This document shows, piece by piece, positions 42,529-51,669 of a stretch of DNA of 64,000 bases (the first letter of the stretch is position 1; each line of letters opens with the position of its first letter). The translations under genes were made by a program, and so were the position numbers. The notes beneath the pieces were generated by a model. It was given only the letters and a program-made list of their open reading frames with translations. It had not been told where the DNA came from and ran no database searches. This DNA comes from Candidatus Limnocylindrales bacterium (lineage in GTDB: Bacteria > Moduliflexota > Moduliflexia > Moduliflexales > JAUQPW01): assembly GCA_035559535.1 (NCBI GenBank), contig DATMBG010000051.1:1-64000 (forward strand). Reading direction: 5' to 3'.

Positions 42529-43227
42529 ATGGAAGCCAGTCTGGAAATTCAAAACCGTCTAGCTAAAGCAGAAAATTATAACACCTGGATTTATGAAAAC
42601 ATCGCCCCTTTCTTGGGGAACAGAATCCTGGAAGTAGGCTGTGCAATCGGTAATTTAACCCAATTTTTTTTAGATCGGGAGTGGGTCACCAGCCTGGATA
42701 TTTCAGAAAAGTATTGTGATTATGTTCAAAGAAAGTTCGGAGATCGCAAGAACTTTGAAGTAATCTGCTGTGATGGGGCCAGCGAAGAAATGTTAAACTT
42801 ACGCCCTCGCCATTTTGATACGGTGGTTTGTTTGAATGTGCTCGAGCATATAGAAGCAGATCAGAAAGCCCTCCGAAATATGTTTGAGGTCTTAATTCCA
42901 GGGGGAAAGCTTGTTCTATTAGTTCCAGCGTTTCAAGCCCTATACGGAAGCATGGATGCAGCCGATCATCACTTTAGGCGATATGGAAAGAAAGAACTTT
43001 GTCATAAACTTCAGCAAGCCGGTTTTCGGATTCAAAAAATCTTTTATATGAACGCCCCTGGGATCTTAGGCTGGTATATCAACGGGAAAATCTTGAAACG
43101 ACAGATAATTCCGGAAAAACAACTCCTTTCTTATAATAAAATCATTCCGGTCATCAAAAAAATTGAAAGAATTTTTCCTCCACCCTTGGGACAATCTCTC
43201 ATCGCTATTGCGGAGAAACTTCAATGA
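42529..43227 (+). CDS. Class I SAM-dependent methyltransferase
   Basis: A 232-residue methyltransferase with motif I LEVGCAIGNLT (34-44), SLDISEKYCDYV, and FDTVVCLNVLEHIE. Its layout fits small-molecule or glycan-lipid methyltransferases. A substrate cannot be named. It begins a plus-strand run with three large membrane proteins of the glycosyltransferase-C type, so a role in surface glycans is plausible. The ATG at 42529 gives the usual N terminus; a TTG at 42490 is a weaker choice. Confidence 0.87.
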   Translation: MEASLEIQNRLAKAENYNTWIYENIAPFLGNRILEVGCAIGNLTQFFLDREWVTSLDISEKYCDYVQRKFGDRKNFEVICCDGASEEMLNLRPRHFDTVVCLNVLEHIEADQKALRNMFEVLIPGGKLVLLVPAFQALYGSMDAADHHFRRYGKKELCHKLQQAGFRIQKIFYMNAPGILGWYINGKILKRQIIPEKQLLSYNKIIPVIKKIERIFPPPLGQSLIAIAEKLQ

Positions 43228-43233
43228 AAAGCC

Positions 43234-43308
43234 CAGGTGTCAGAAATCGGGAATTCAGAGGCTAGAGACCCTGGGGTCTCTAATTTCTGGCTTTCGGCTT
43301 CTGACTTC
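43234..43308. repeat. Heptad-repeat hairpin H6 at the start of the YfhO-like gene
   Basis: The right arm has the words TCTCTAA TTTCTGG CTTTCGG CTTCTGA CTT. The left arm holds GTCAGAA...CAGAGGC, and AGAGACCC pairs with GGGTCTCT in the middle. It starts seven bases after the methyltransferase stop. The reading frame of the next gene stays open through it. Confidence 0.75.
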
Positions 43309-43324
43309 CAAAGATATCCTCGTC

Positions 43325-45679
43325 TTGTTAATCCTTGGAGGGATCGTCCTCGGATTCTTCCATTCCCTGATCTTTTTAGATCAACTCCCCAGTTTCCGGG
43401 ATATGTATATGTTTGCTTATCCCATGAAAGTTTTCGCATCCTACTCCATCCAAAAGGGACTCATTCCTTTATGGGACCCCTATAGTGGGGTAGGAACTCC
43501 CTTTTATGCTAACCTGCAATCGGAGATATTCTACCCACCGAATTTTCTATTTTATCTCTTTCCGACTCAAACGGCCCTAAAGTTCTTTATTGTCCTGCAT
43601 TTTTTCTTTGGGGGGGTGTTTACCTATCTTTTTTCCCGCGAACTGGGTTTATCTCGGTTCCCGGCTCTCTTTTCGGCTATTGGTTTCAGCTTAAGTGGAA
43701 GCCTGATCTCTATCATCGATACCACTTCGGCCCTTTGTGCCACGATCTGGTTACCCCTGGTCCTTTTCTTGAGCCACCGCCTGTTAAAATCTCTTGAACT
43801 GAAGTGGATGCTTCTTACAGGTTTTACCCTTGCCCTCCAATTCCTGGCCGGATTTCCTGAAGTTTTTATTCTAACTTTACTTTCCATGGGAATGATGATC
43901 CTCCTTCTGAAGAAAGGGAAAAAAGGGGAGAGGGGATTGGCGGGCGTCGTTTGTTTTTTATCTATTATCCTTGCTCTAAGCCTGGTCATGGGTCAGCTTC
44001 TTCCATTTTTGGAATTCATAGGATTATCCACCCGGAGTAAAGGGCTTACATACGATGCAGCGGTCCAGGGAGCCCTCCATCCGGGTCATTTGATTAAACT
44101 TTTTATTCCTGACTTTTACGGAAACCCTATGGAGATCAGGCCCACGCCGATCCCGGAAGGCTGGCTTAAAGGTATCTACTTCGGATTAATGCCCCTTATC
44201 CTGGCAATTTTAGCTACTTTTCGTTTAAACCGTGAAAAAACCCTGCTGATCCTTTTAAGTGGGATGGCCATCCTTTTTTCTCTGGGAGATCACTTTTTCC
44301 TTTATCGCTTTCTTTTTCCCTTAGGGTTAAGGATTGTTCGATTTCCTTCCAAGTTCTTTATCCTGGTTACCTTTACCTTGCCTATTTTATCAGGATATGG
44401 CCTCGAGGAAATTCAGACCCTTGTAAATAACCGAAGAAACCCGAATCACTCTGAAAAGGAGCGTCGTCGGATGACTTTATTCTTAACTATTCTCATGGTA
44501 ACCGGAACCCTGGGTGTACTTGTCTGGATAAAGCTGGGTCTGACCTGGATTCCCAAACTCTATGCCTGGAACAACTCCTTCAGGCCGGAGTGGGCTCAAA
44601 CTTTTTTCTCAAACTCCCTTCTCCCATCCTTTCGATCTCTGACGATTCTTCTCACAAGTTGTGGAATTCTTTTGCTGGTTCTCTACCAGAAATTACCCCC
44701 GGCCTTTTTTAAAGGGCTGGTTCTGATTCTGGTGGTATCGGATCTTTTTGTTCATAACTTCAAGCTTATGCCTGTAGTCAGCAGCCATGCCTTTGAATTT
44801 CCAACCCGAACGGTTAGCTTTTTAAAAGCAGAATTAAATTCAGAAGGATGTAGTGATGAACTTTCTGGATGTGTTTCCCCCTTCCGGGTTTATTCAACTC
44901 CTCTTACCCAACAAGGAGCACAATTTTTGCTTGCATCCCATAGGTATGATGAACAGACGATCCTGACCGCTACCGATTTATTAATTCCCAACATCGGTTT
45001 GATTTTTCAGATTCCCAATGCTCTGACTAAAGGTTCTGTGGAGTTAGCTTCTTATGAACGCTATCATAACAAATTGGAATCCCTTTGGAGATCCGGGTAC
45101 CAAAAGGATACCTCTCCTTCGAAGGAAGCAACTTATGAAGCCCTTCTGGATAGACTCAATGTTAAATATGTTGTTTCGGTTATTCCCTTAGGTCCGCAGG
45201 AATTTGACCTGGTCCAGGAAGGTCCTGTTAAGATTTTTCAGAATAAAACCTTTCTTCCGCGAGCTTATAGGATACCGGATAAAGATTTGTTCAAGGCTCC
45301 AGAAATCCCCGCTGATCAGGTAGTCCCGGTAAAAATTGAACAGACAACGCCCCATGATATAAAGATTGAACTCTCGGAAGAAGGAGGTTCATGGTTGGTG
45401 CTGGCCAACCAGTATTATCCAGGATGGAAGGCTTATGGAGATGGCAGGGAAATGATGATCCAGGCAGTGGATGATCTGTTTATGGGACTTGAATTACCTC
45501 CCGGTATCCGGCACATCGAGTTTAAATATCAACCCAGTTCTTTTAAGATCGGATTATTTGTAAGCTTGTGGACTTCCCTGGTTATTCTGTCCGTAGTCTG
45601 TCATGGATTGTTCGTAGTAATCCGCAACCTTCAACCGGTAATGAACAATAAATGTCAGACAACGTATAATGGGTCATAA
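43325..45679 (+). CDS. YfhO family membrane protein
   Basis: A large membrane protein (about 784 residues from the start used) with around twelve membrane segments. YfhO marks are FRDMYMFAYPMKVFASYSIQ, GLIPLWDPYSGVGTPFYANL, QSEIFYPPNFLFYLFP and a C-terminal periplasmic beta domain with WLVLANQYYPGWKAYGDG. YfhO proteins are GT-C-like and have been tied to glycosylation of lipoteichoic acid in Firmicutes; here the acceptor is unknown. The start is uncertain: no ATG or GTG exists between hairpin H6 and residue 40. I use a TTG at 43325, just before the first membrane helix. Confidence 0.85.
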   Translation: MLILGGIVLGFFHSLIFLDQLPSFRDMYMFAYPMKVFASYSIQKGLIPLWDPYSGVGTPFYANLQSEIFYPPNFLFYLFPTQTALKFFIVLHFFFGGVFTYLFSRELGLSRFPALFSAIGFSLSGSLISIIDTTSALCATIWLPLVLFLSHRLLKSLELKWMLLTGFTLALQFLAGFPEVFILTLLSMGMMILLLKKGKKGERGLAGVVCFLSIILALSLVMGQLLPFLEFIGLSTRSKGLTYDAAVQGALHPGHLIKLFIPDFYGNPMEIRPTPIPEGWLKGIYFGLMPLILAILATFRLNREKTLLILLSGMAILFSLGDHFFLYRFLFPLGLRIVRFPSKFFILVTFTLPILSGYGLEEIQTLVNNRRNPNHSEKERRRMTLFLTILMVTGTLGVLVWIKLGLTWIPKLYAWNNSFRPEWAQTFFSNSLLPSFRSLTILLTSCGILLLVLYQKLPPAFFKGLVLILVVSDLFVHNFKLMPVVSSHAFEFPTRTVSFLKAELNSEGCSDELSGCVSPFRVYSTPLTQQGAQFLLASHRYDEQTILTATDLLIPNIGLIFQIPNALTKGSVELASYERYHNKLESLWRSGYQKDTSPSKEATYEALLDRLNVKYVVSVIPLGPQEFDLVQEGPVKIFQNKTFLPRAYRIPDKDLFKAPEIPADQVVPVKIEQTTPHDIKIELSEEGGSWLVLANQYYPGWKAYGDGREMMIQAVDDLFMGLELPPGIRHIEFKYQPSSFKIGLFVSLWTSLVILSVVCHGLFVVIRNLQPVMNNKCQTTYNGS

Positions 45680-47576
45680 ACAGTTGATAATAAACCAAGA
45701 ATCCCAAGAATCACAAACTCTTACCACCCCCTTTATTTTAGGTTTTTATTTGGGATTGACCCTCCTTTTGACCTATCCCTTGATAAGGTATTTTTCAACG
45801 GCTTTCCCCGGCGACCAACCCGATCTCTATAAACATGTCTGGAATTTATGGTGGATAAAGAAAGCTTTACTGGAGCTTCAGACCCATCCGTTTTTTTCCA
45901 ATTATATCTTCTATCCCCTGGGAGCTCCCCGGGTATTCGATACTTCTCCCTTGGTGTCCTCTCTACTTTCAATCCCCCTTCAGCTTGTTTTTGGCCTGGT
46001 TATAACCTATAATCTCCTCCTTACCCTCTCCTTTATCCTTTCTGCCTATGGAACCTATCTTTTGATCCATTATCTTACTTCTAATTCCTACGCAGCCTTG
46101 GTAGGCGGAATGATATTTGCTTTTTGCCCTTATCGGCTTGCTCATCTTAGAGGACATTTTGACTTGATGTTTACAGAAGGAATCCCCTTCTATGTACTTT
46201 ATCTCTTCAAAACGGTTGATGCAACTTCCGAGAAATCCAGCCCTACAAGTTCAAAACCCGGCTCAGACGTATCCGGAGAACGCTCTGCTTTTTTGGCCGG
46301 ACTTTTTTTTCTACTGACGGCCCTCCAATCCGGTTATTACGCAGTTTATCTTGGAATTTTTACTTTGACTTACCTTGTCTTTTTACTTTTTCAAAATAAA
46401 AAGAAACTCTTCACAAACCCGAATCAAAATGCCTTATCCACTTCCTGGACCAGAGCTTCCCCTCTACCCTGGAAAAGTTTGGGAATCATCCTTCTCATCT
46501 TAGGGATAGGACTTTCTCCCAAGTTATATATAATCTTTAAAGCGGTTTGGACGGGTCAGGTGGTTTTAACAAAGGGATGGGGAGATATCTTTAATAAATC
46601 TGCCGACCTTATGAGCTTTTTCTATCCCAGTCCCCATCATTGGTTATGGCGAGAATCTGAAAGATATGTTTATCTCATTACCGAAATGTTTCGAGGAAGT
46701 GATCTGGAAGCAGATGTGTTTATCGGCTATACCGTTTTAATTCTCGCCGGCTATGCTATTTTCAGCCAGTATAAAATTAATCCCGGGGTTAAATTTTGGA
46801 CACTCGTAGCACTTATTAATTTTAGCCTCGCCCTAGGACCTTTCTTACAAATCCATGGATATCTGTTCCGAAAGGTTTATGGCTATCCCCTTTTGTACCT
46901 TCCTTATAACTTAATTCACCAGATTCCTATCCTGGGAGAAACCAGATATCCTGCCCGATTTGCCGTTATGGTCATGTTAGCCATGGCAGTTCTGGCGGCC
47001 TATACCTGTGTCCACATTTTTTCTAGACTCCCCACCCGGAAGGCCATTCTGGTCCAAACCTTCGTCCTGGTACTCTTGATCCTTTTGGAGTATGCGTCTA
47101 TTCCCTTTCCCCTTACCAGCAGCCGGGTTCCTCCCGTGTATGAGGAGTTACGTAAGGACCCCGAAGATTTTACAGTTATGGAAATTCCTTTTAGCTGGAG
47201 TGATGAGCGGACCCGTTGGGGTTCTTCGAAAAAGGATTTTCAATACTTTCAGACAATCCATGAGAAAAAGATTCTGAACGGGCATGCAACCTGGGTTTCT
47301 TCTGGCTTCCTGGATTTTTATGAGAGCTTGCCGGTCCTGTCGACCCTCTTTAAACTTCAAACGGGTAAAGTCCAGGACCTCGAGGAAGCCGATCTTCTCC
47401 AGGATCGTGAGAAAGCCCAGAAGGTTATGGATTCCCTTCACATCAAATATATTCTTCTTCATCGCTCCACCCAGGCCTTTGAACCGATCCAGAATTATCT
47501 GATGAAGGTTCTAAAGTTTAAGAAGATAGATATAAAAGACGAGATGGTGATTTATACCCTTAACCATGAAAAGTAA
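45669..47576 (+). CDS. Polytopic GT-C-like membrane protein
   Basis: A 635-residue membrane protein with about eleven hydrophobic segments. The first periplasmic loop carries GDQPDLYKHVWNLWW, an acidic site as in GT-C enzymes, and NYIFYPLGAP follows. The C-terminal soluble part (about 520-635) has VMEIPFSW and a beta-rich domain. It overlaps the YfhO-like gene by 11 bases, so translation is coupled. A lipid-linked sugar transfer role is inferred. I cannot name a closer family. Confidence 0.8.
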   Translation: MGHKQLIINQESQESQTLTTPFILGFYLGLTLLLTYPLIRYFSTAFPGDQPDLYKHVWNLWWIKKALLELQTHPFFSNYIFYPLGAPRVFDTSPLVSSLLSIPLQLVFGLVITYNLLLTLSFILSAYGTYLLIHYLTSNSYAALVGGMIFAFCPYRLAHLRGHFDLMFTEGIPFYVLYLFKTVDATSEKSSPTSSKPGSDVSGERSAFLAGLFFLLTALQSGYYAVYLGIFTLTYLVFLLFQNKKKLFTNPNQNALSTSWTRASPLPWKSLGIILLILGIGLSPKLYIIFKAVWTGQVVLTKGWGDIFNKSADLMSFFYPSPHHWLWRESERYVYLITEMFRGSDLEADVFIGYTVLILAGYAIFSQYKINPGVKFWTLVALINFSLALGPFLQIHGYLFRKVYGYPLLYLPYNLIHQIPILGETRYPARFAVMVMLAMAVLAAYTCVHIFSRLPTRKAILVQTFVLVLLILLEYASIPFPLTSSRVPPVYEELRKDPEDFTVMEIPFSWSDERTRWGSSKKDFQYFQTIHEKKILNGHATWVSSGFLDFYESLPVLSTLFKLQTGKVQDLEEADLLQDREKAQKVMDSLHIKYILLHRSTQAFEPIQNYLMKVLKFKKIDIKDEMVIYTLNHEK

Positions 47577-49236
47577 AAGCCTTCTAATTCTTCTGCTTCT
47601 GTATTCTTATTTACTCTTTTTCCAGATCCATCCCAGTCTGGTTAATCCCGATGGAATCGGCTATTATGCCTATGTCCGGTCTTTGTTCTTAGATAGAGAC
47701 TTAAATTTTTTAAACGAGTTTAAAGCGCTGGATATACTCCCTCCCTTCGTATATCGAACCTCAACCGGTTTAGTTGGCAACCAGTATCCCATTGGCTCTT
47801 CGATCCTGTGGGCTCCCTTTTTTTTAATAGGTCATTTATATACCCGACTCAGTCCTTATCTTTATCCTTCCTCTCCAAACGCAGATGGTTATTCGGTTTT
47901 TTATTTTATTTTTATCGCCGTAGGGACGAGCTTTTACGGCATTTTAGGTCTTTTCTTAGTGTATGAAATAGGAAAACATCTGTTCTCTCCCAAAGCGGTG
48001 CTATCGGCTATTTTACTCATTACTTTTGGAACCCCCTTTTTTTATTACCTGGTTATTCAGCCAACGTTAGCCCATATTAACTCTTTTTTTACCCTTTCCC
48101 TTTTCCTCTACATTTGGTTTTTCACCCGAAATCAAAGAACTTTAGGGCAGTGGATGCTTTTAGGATTGCTAGCCGGACTCATGGGTCTCGTTCGAACTCA
48201 AAACCTTCTTTTTATCCTCTTACCGGTTCTTGAGTTGGCAGTATATTCCCCAGCTCTTCCATCTTTATGTCTCCAGGTTACCGTTTTCCTGAGTTCTCTG
48301 TTATTTGCCCTGGTTCCCCAGATGCTTGCCTGGAAGATACTCTACGGAACCCTGTTTTCTCCTATCCATGGTACAATGAATGTAAGTTTTCAAGACTGGC
48401 ATTTATGGGAACTTCTCTTTTCCTCTTTCCACGGTCTCTTTTTTTATTCTCCCCTCCTTTTGAGCACTCTACCCGGTTTTTACCTTTTAACTAAGAGGGA
48501 TTTTTTACTGGGTACGGCTTCGGGGGCTTTCCTCTTACTTCAAACCTTTTTGAATAGCTGGGCTTTGTACTGGTGGGGTGGATATGCTTTTGGTTCTCGT
48601 TTTTTCGTGGATTATACTTTTCTTTTTGTCTTATCTCTGGCGGGAGTTATTCACCAACTTGAGGGAAAAAGTAACAGGCCAATCCTTGCAGATAAGGAGT
48701 TGCAGACAGAGAGTTCCAGACAACGACCCATGGGCTATCTTTTGGCGACTACTTACTGCTTGCTGATCCTGCTCGGTCTCTGGAATTTCCTCCTTTTGAT
48801 CCAAACTTTGTTACAAAGACAGGATTTAAATCATTACATCCCCCTTCCGGTTTTACTTCAAGGACAACTCTGGGCCTTAAAGAATTTTATTCCGTCCCTT
48901 ATCCAGATCCTCTTTTTACCGAAATTACGGGGGTATGTATTGTTGCGCCTTGCCCCGGTATTTCTGATGGTTACTTTTATTCTTGGAACAATCGGCTGGC
49001 TACTGAGACGTGTTTATCAACACCCACCCATGGCCCAGGGTGAACAACGAACCAGGGTTATAAATATTTTTCTGATCTGCTATTTGTTAAGCTTCATCAT
49101 CGTATTGTCTTTCGCCTCTGTGAATCCGAATCTGCCGACAAGTAAAACCGAAATAAGTGAGACCGTAGAGGATTTTAAAGCTTTTTTACGACTCCAATCC
49201 AAAACAATCTATGAAGAGTATCTACGAAACAGATAA
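47566..49236 (+). CDS. Polytopic GT-C-like membrane protein (GT39/PMT-like)
   Basis: A 556-residue membrane protein with about twelve hydrophobic segments. The first loop, NPDGIGYYAYVRSLFLDRDL, holds the Asp pair expected of a GT-C active site, and GNQYPIGSSILWAPF and TFGTPFFYYLVIQPTLAHI follow. It overlaps the gene before it by 11 bases (as that gene does with YfhO), forming a tight three-gene unit. Function in surface glycan assembly is inferred. Confidence 0.8.
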   Translation: MKSKSLLILLLLYSYLLFFQIHPSLVNPDGIGYYAYVRSLFLDRDLNFLNEFKALDILPPFVYRTSTGLVGNQYPIGSSILWAPFFLIGHLYTRLSPYLYPSSPNADGYSVFYFIFIAVGTSFYGILGLFLVYEIGKHLFSPKAVLSAILLITFGTPFFYYLVIQPTLAHINSFFTLSLFLYIWFFTRNQRTLGQWMLLGLLAGLMGLVRTQNLLFILLPVLELAVYSPALPSLCLQVTVFLSSLLFALVPQMLAWKILYGTLFSPIHGTMNVSFQDWHLWELLFSSFHGLFFYSPLLLSTLPGFYLLTKRDFLLGTASGAFLLLQTFLNSWALYWWGGYAFGSRFFVDYTFLFVLSLAGVIHQLEGKSNRPILADKELQTESSRQRPMGYLLATTYCLLILLGLWNFLLLIQTLLQRQDLNHYIPLPVLLQGQLWALKNFIPSLIQILFLPKLRGYVLLRLAPVFLMVTFILGTIGWLLRRVYQHPPMAQGEQRTRVINIFLICYLLSFIIVLSFASVNPNLPTSKTEISETVEDFKAFLRLQSKTIYEEYLRNR

Positions 49237-49432
49237 ATCTCTCAAGCCCTTATCCCTTTCCCTCTGCCGGGGTTTCGAGGGAAGGATAAGAAGAGAAGAC
49301 TTTAATATCCTGTTCTCTCCTTTACAGGGGTAAGTTTTTTGTGATATATTGAGCGGAGGTTCCTCACCCTTTGTTCTGAGTTTATCCAATGCGATCCTTT
49401 GCCGGGGGAGAAAAGATGATCCTTAGAATTAT

Positions 49433-49460
49433 GTAGGGGCATACAGCCGTATGCCCCTAC
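49433..49460. repeat. GTAGGGGC-type palindrome P4
   Basis: Ends GTAGGGGC and GCCCCTAC, inner ATACAGCCGTAT, with one mismatch at the centre. The inner part is one base different from P5, 44 bases away. Confidence 0.88.
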
Positions 49461-49504
49461 ATAACCCCAAGGGTTCAAGACGAGCGAAGTACGGTTCCTT
49501 ACAA

Positions 49505-49532
49505 GTAGGGGCATACGGCCGTATGCCCCTAC
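49505..49532. repeat. GTAGGGGC-type palindrome P5 (perfect, 28 bp)
   Basis: Ends GTAGGGGC and GCCCCTAC, inner ATACGGCCGTAT, fully self-complementary. Confidence 0.9.
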
Positions 49533-49585
49533 TCCTCCGGCGTGGGGGAGGGGTTAGGGGTAAGGGAAGGCGCGTAATCTACTTT

Positions 49586-50500
49586 TCAGGTTTTAAAAAA
49601 GGCAACGGTCTGGGCCAGCCCCTCATCTAAGTTCACCCGGGGGGCCCATCCCAGAACCTCTTTAGCTTTCCTGGCATCCAGAACACTTCGTTTCTGCTCT
49701 CCTTCCTTGGCTGGGCCGTGAATTTTTTTTACCTTCGCCTGGGTCAGCTCAACCAGACGATCAAATAACTGGTTAACAGAAACTTCCCGACCGGTTCCGA
49801 TATTGTAGCATCCAATGATATCTTTGGAGAGGGCCAGCAAATTGGCTTGGGCTACATCTTTTACAAAAACAAAATCCCTGGTTTGTTCACCGTCCCCATT
49901 GATAATGGGTTGTTCATTCCTTAACATTTTCTGGGTAAAGATTGCAACGACCCCTGCTTCCCCATGGGGATCCTGGCGGGGACCGTAAACATTGGCATAT
50001 CGCAGGGATACATATTTGAGTCCGTAGGTGGTGTAATAAAAATAAAGGTATTTTTCTCCACCCAGCTTTCCAATTCCATAGGGGGAGAGAGGGTTTGTTG
50101 GGTGATCTTCAGGGGCCGGAAACTTTTCCTGTTCTCCGTAAATGGCCCCTCCCGTGGAGGCAAAGATTATTTTTTGAACCCCCGATTTGACGGCTGCCTG
50201 CAGGACATTAAGGGTTCCCAAAATATTAACCTCCGCATCATAGATCGGATTACTGACCGATTTTCGCACATCCATCTGAGCGGCATGATGATCCACTACG
50301 GCCGGTTGCTCATCCTGGAAGATTTTATAGAGCTCATCACTCCGGATATCTATTTGATAAAATTTTGCCTGGGGATTAAGGTTTTGGCGTTTTCCGGTAA
50401 CCAGGTTGTCCACGACTACCACTTCATGTCCTGCCGACAAAAAGGTATCTACAACATGGGAGCCGATAAACCCGGCTCCGCCGGTGACCAGGATTTTCAT
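49586..50500 (-). CDS. NAD-dependent epimerase/dehydratase (UDP-glucose 4-epimerase-like)
   Basis: A 304-residue extended SDR. It has TGGAGFIGSH (6-15), STGGAIYGE, the catalytic Y in SPYGIGKLGGEKYL, and LRYANVYGPRQDP. The protein is most like GalE-type sugar-nucleotide 4-epimerases. It may act on the UDP-xylose, UDP-glucuronate or UDP-glucose made by its operon neighbours. The start MKILVTGG fits the family. No Shine-Dalgarno site is present; H7 starts three bases before the ATG. It is the last gene of the minus-strand polysaccharide run. Confidence 0.9.
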   Translation of the reverse strand: MKILVTGGAGFIGSHVVDTFLSAGHEVVVVDNLVTGKRQNLNPQAKFYQIDIRSDELYKIFQDEQPAVVDHHAAQMDVRKSVSNPIYDAEVNILGTLNVLQAAVKSGVQKIIFASTGGAIYGEQEKFPAPEDHPTNPLSPYGIGKLGGEKYLYFYYTTYGLKYVSLRYANVYGPRQDPHGEAGVVAIFTQKMLRNEQPIINGDGEQTRDFVFVKDVAQANLLALSKDIIGCYNIGTGREVSVNQLFDRLVELTQAKVKKIHGPAKEGEQKRSVLDARKAKEVLGWAPRVNLDEGLAQTVAFFKT

Positions 50501-50503
50501 AAT

Positions 50504-50568
50504 GACAGAAGTCACAAGTCAGAGGCCAAAAGCTGAACGGTTTTCTGATTCCTGACTTCTGACCTCTG
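50504..50568. repeat. Heptad-repeat hairpin H7, just before the epimerase
   Basis: Plus-strand words ACAGAAG TCACAAG TCAGAGG on the left and, complemented, CAGAGGT CAGAAGT CAGGAAT on the right. The left arm ends three bases from the minus-strand start codon. Confidence 0.8.
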
Positions 50569-50644
50569 TTTAAATGTTTTTCAACATATTGAAATAATCA
50601 GCAAAGGGCAAGGGATATTCACCCGGATATCAAACCTCTTGCTG

Positions 50645-51589
50645 TTAACGTCTGGCAGTCTCCAGTTTCTGCTTCATCCACTCCAGGGTATTTATCAATC
50701 CCTGTTCCAGGCTAACCTTGGGTTCCCAGCCGAGGATGCGTCGAGCTTTACTGATATCTGGCTGACGGACTCTGGGGTCATCCTTGGGAAGAGGTTTAAA
50801 AACTATTCGACTTTTACTTTTTGTAAGGGAGAGGATTTTCTCGGCAAACTGGAGGATGGACATCTCTTGAGGATTTCCTATATTTACAGGTTCAACTTCT
50901 CGAGATAGCATCAGGCGGTAAATCCCTTCTATTAAGTCGCTGACATAACAAAAGGATCGAGTCTGAGAGCCATCTCCGAAAACCGTGAGATCTTCACCCA
51001 ACAGAGCCTGACGCATAAAGGTCGGTACGACCCTTCCATCGTAAATGCGCATTCGAGGACCAAAACAATTAAAGATACGGGCAATGCGGGTTTCTACTCC
51101 ATGATAGCGATGGTAGGCCATGGTAATGGCCTCTGCAAACCGTTTAGCCTCATCATAAACACCTCGAGGACCGATGGGATTTACATTTCCCCAATAGTCT
51201 TCACTTTGAGGATGGATCAAAGGATCTCCATACACTTCCGAGGTAGATGCCAGGAGGAAGGTGGCCTTTTTTTCCTTGGCCAATCCCAAAGCTTTGTGGG
51301 TTCCCAGGGATCCTACTTTGAGGGTTTGAATGGGTAACTCCATATAATCCACGGGACTGGCCGGACTTGCAAAATGTAGAATATAATCCAGAGGTCCTTC
51401 CAGATAGATATAATTGGTGACATCGTGTTTGATAAATAGAAATTTCTCACTCCGAATATGGGCAATATTAGAAATATCCCCCGTCAGGAGATTATCCATG
51501 CAAACCACTTCGAATCCCTTTTCTAGAAGAAAATCGCAGAGATGGGAGCCTAAAAATCCGGCCCCCCCTGTTATAAGTACTCGTGGCAT
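50645..51589 (-). CDS. UDP-glucuronate decarboxylase (UDP-xylose synthase) family
   Basis: A 314-residue extended SDR of the UXS group: [17 protein letters not shown], the [11 protein letters not shown] segment, [12 protein letters not shown], the catalytic Tyr in [15 protein letters not shown] and [15 protein letters not shown] turns UDP-glucuronate into UDP-xylose. The UDP-glucose dehydrogenase that supplies the substrate is the next gene upstream, which supports the call. The start is MPRVLITGG at 51589, with no ribosome site and H8 two bases upstream. Confidence 0.92.
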   Translation of the reverse strand: MPRVLITGGAGFLGSHLCDFLLEKGFEVVCMDNLLTGDISNIAHIRSEKFLFIKHDVTNYIYLEGPLDYILHFASPASPVDYMELPIQTLKVGSLGTHKALGLAKEKKATFLLASTSEVYGDPLIHPQSEDYWGNVNPIGPRGVYDEAKRFAEAITMAYHRYHGVETRIARIFNCFGPRMRIYDGRVVPTFMRQALLGEDLTVFGDGSQTRSFCYVSDLIEGIYRLMLSREVEPVNIGNPQEMSILQFAEKILSLTKSKSRIVFKPLPKDDPRVRQPDISKARRILGWEPKVSLEQGLINTLEWMKQKLETARR

Positions 51590-51590
51590 C

Positions 51591-51663
51591 GAACAGCAAA
51601 CAATGAACACTAAACAATCAACACGGAATCCCCGCTAATTGTTCAGGATTGCTCATTGTTAAG
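51591..51663. repeat. Heptad-repeat hairpin H8, just before the UXS gene
   Basis: Left arm in words of seven: AACAGCA AACAATG AACACTA AACAATC AACACGG. The right arm (51636-51663) contains TAATTGTTCAGGATTGCTCA and pairs loosely with it. It starts two bases upstream of the start codon and ends six bases before the stop of ugd. Confidence 0.85.
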
Positions 51664-51669
51664 GAAGGG

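Larger units (their letters stand above)
49237..49585. other. 349-base spacer between convergent operons, with two palindromes
   Basis: No gene is supported. It contains palindromes P4 and P5. The ends of the plus-strand membrane-protein operon and the minus-strand polysaccharide operon meet here. No strong T-tract terminator was seen; the palindromes may serve as such. Confidence 0.6.
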
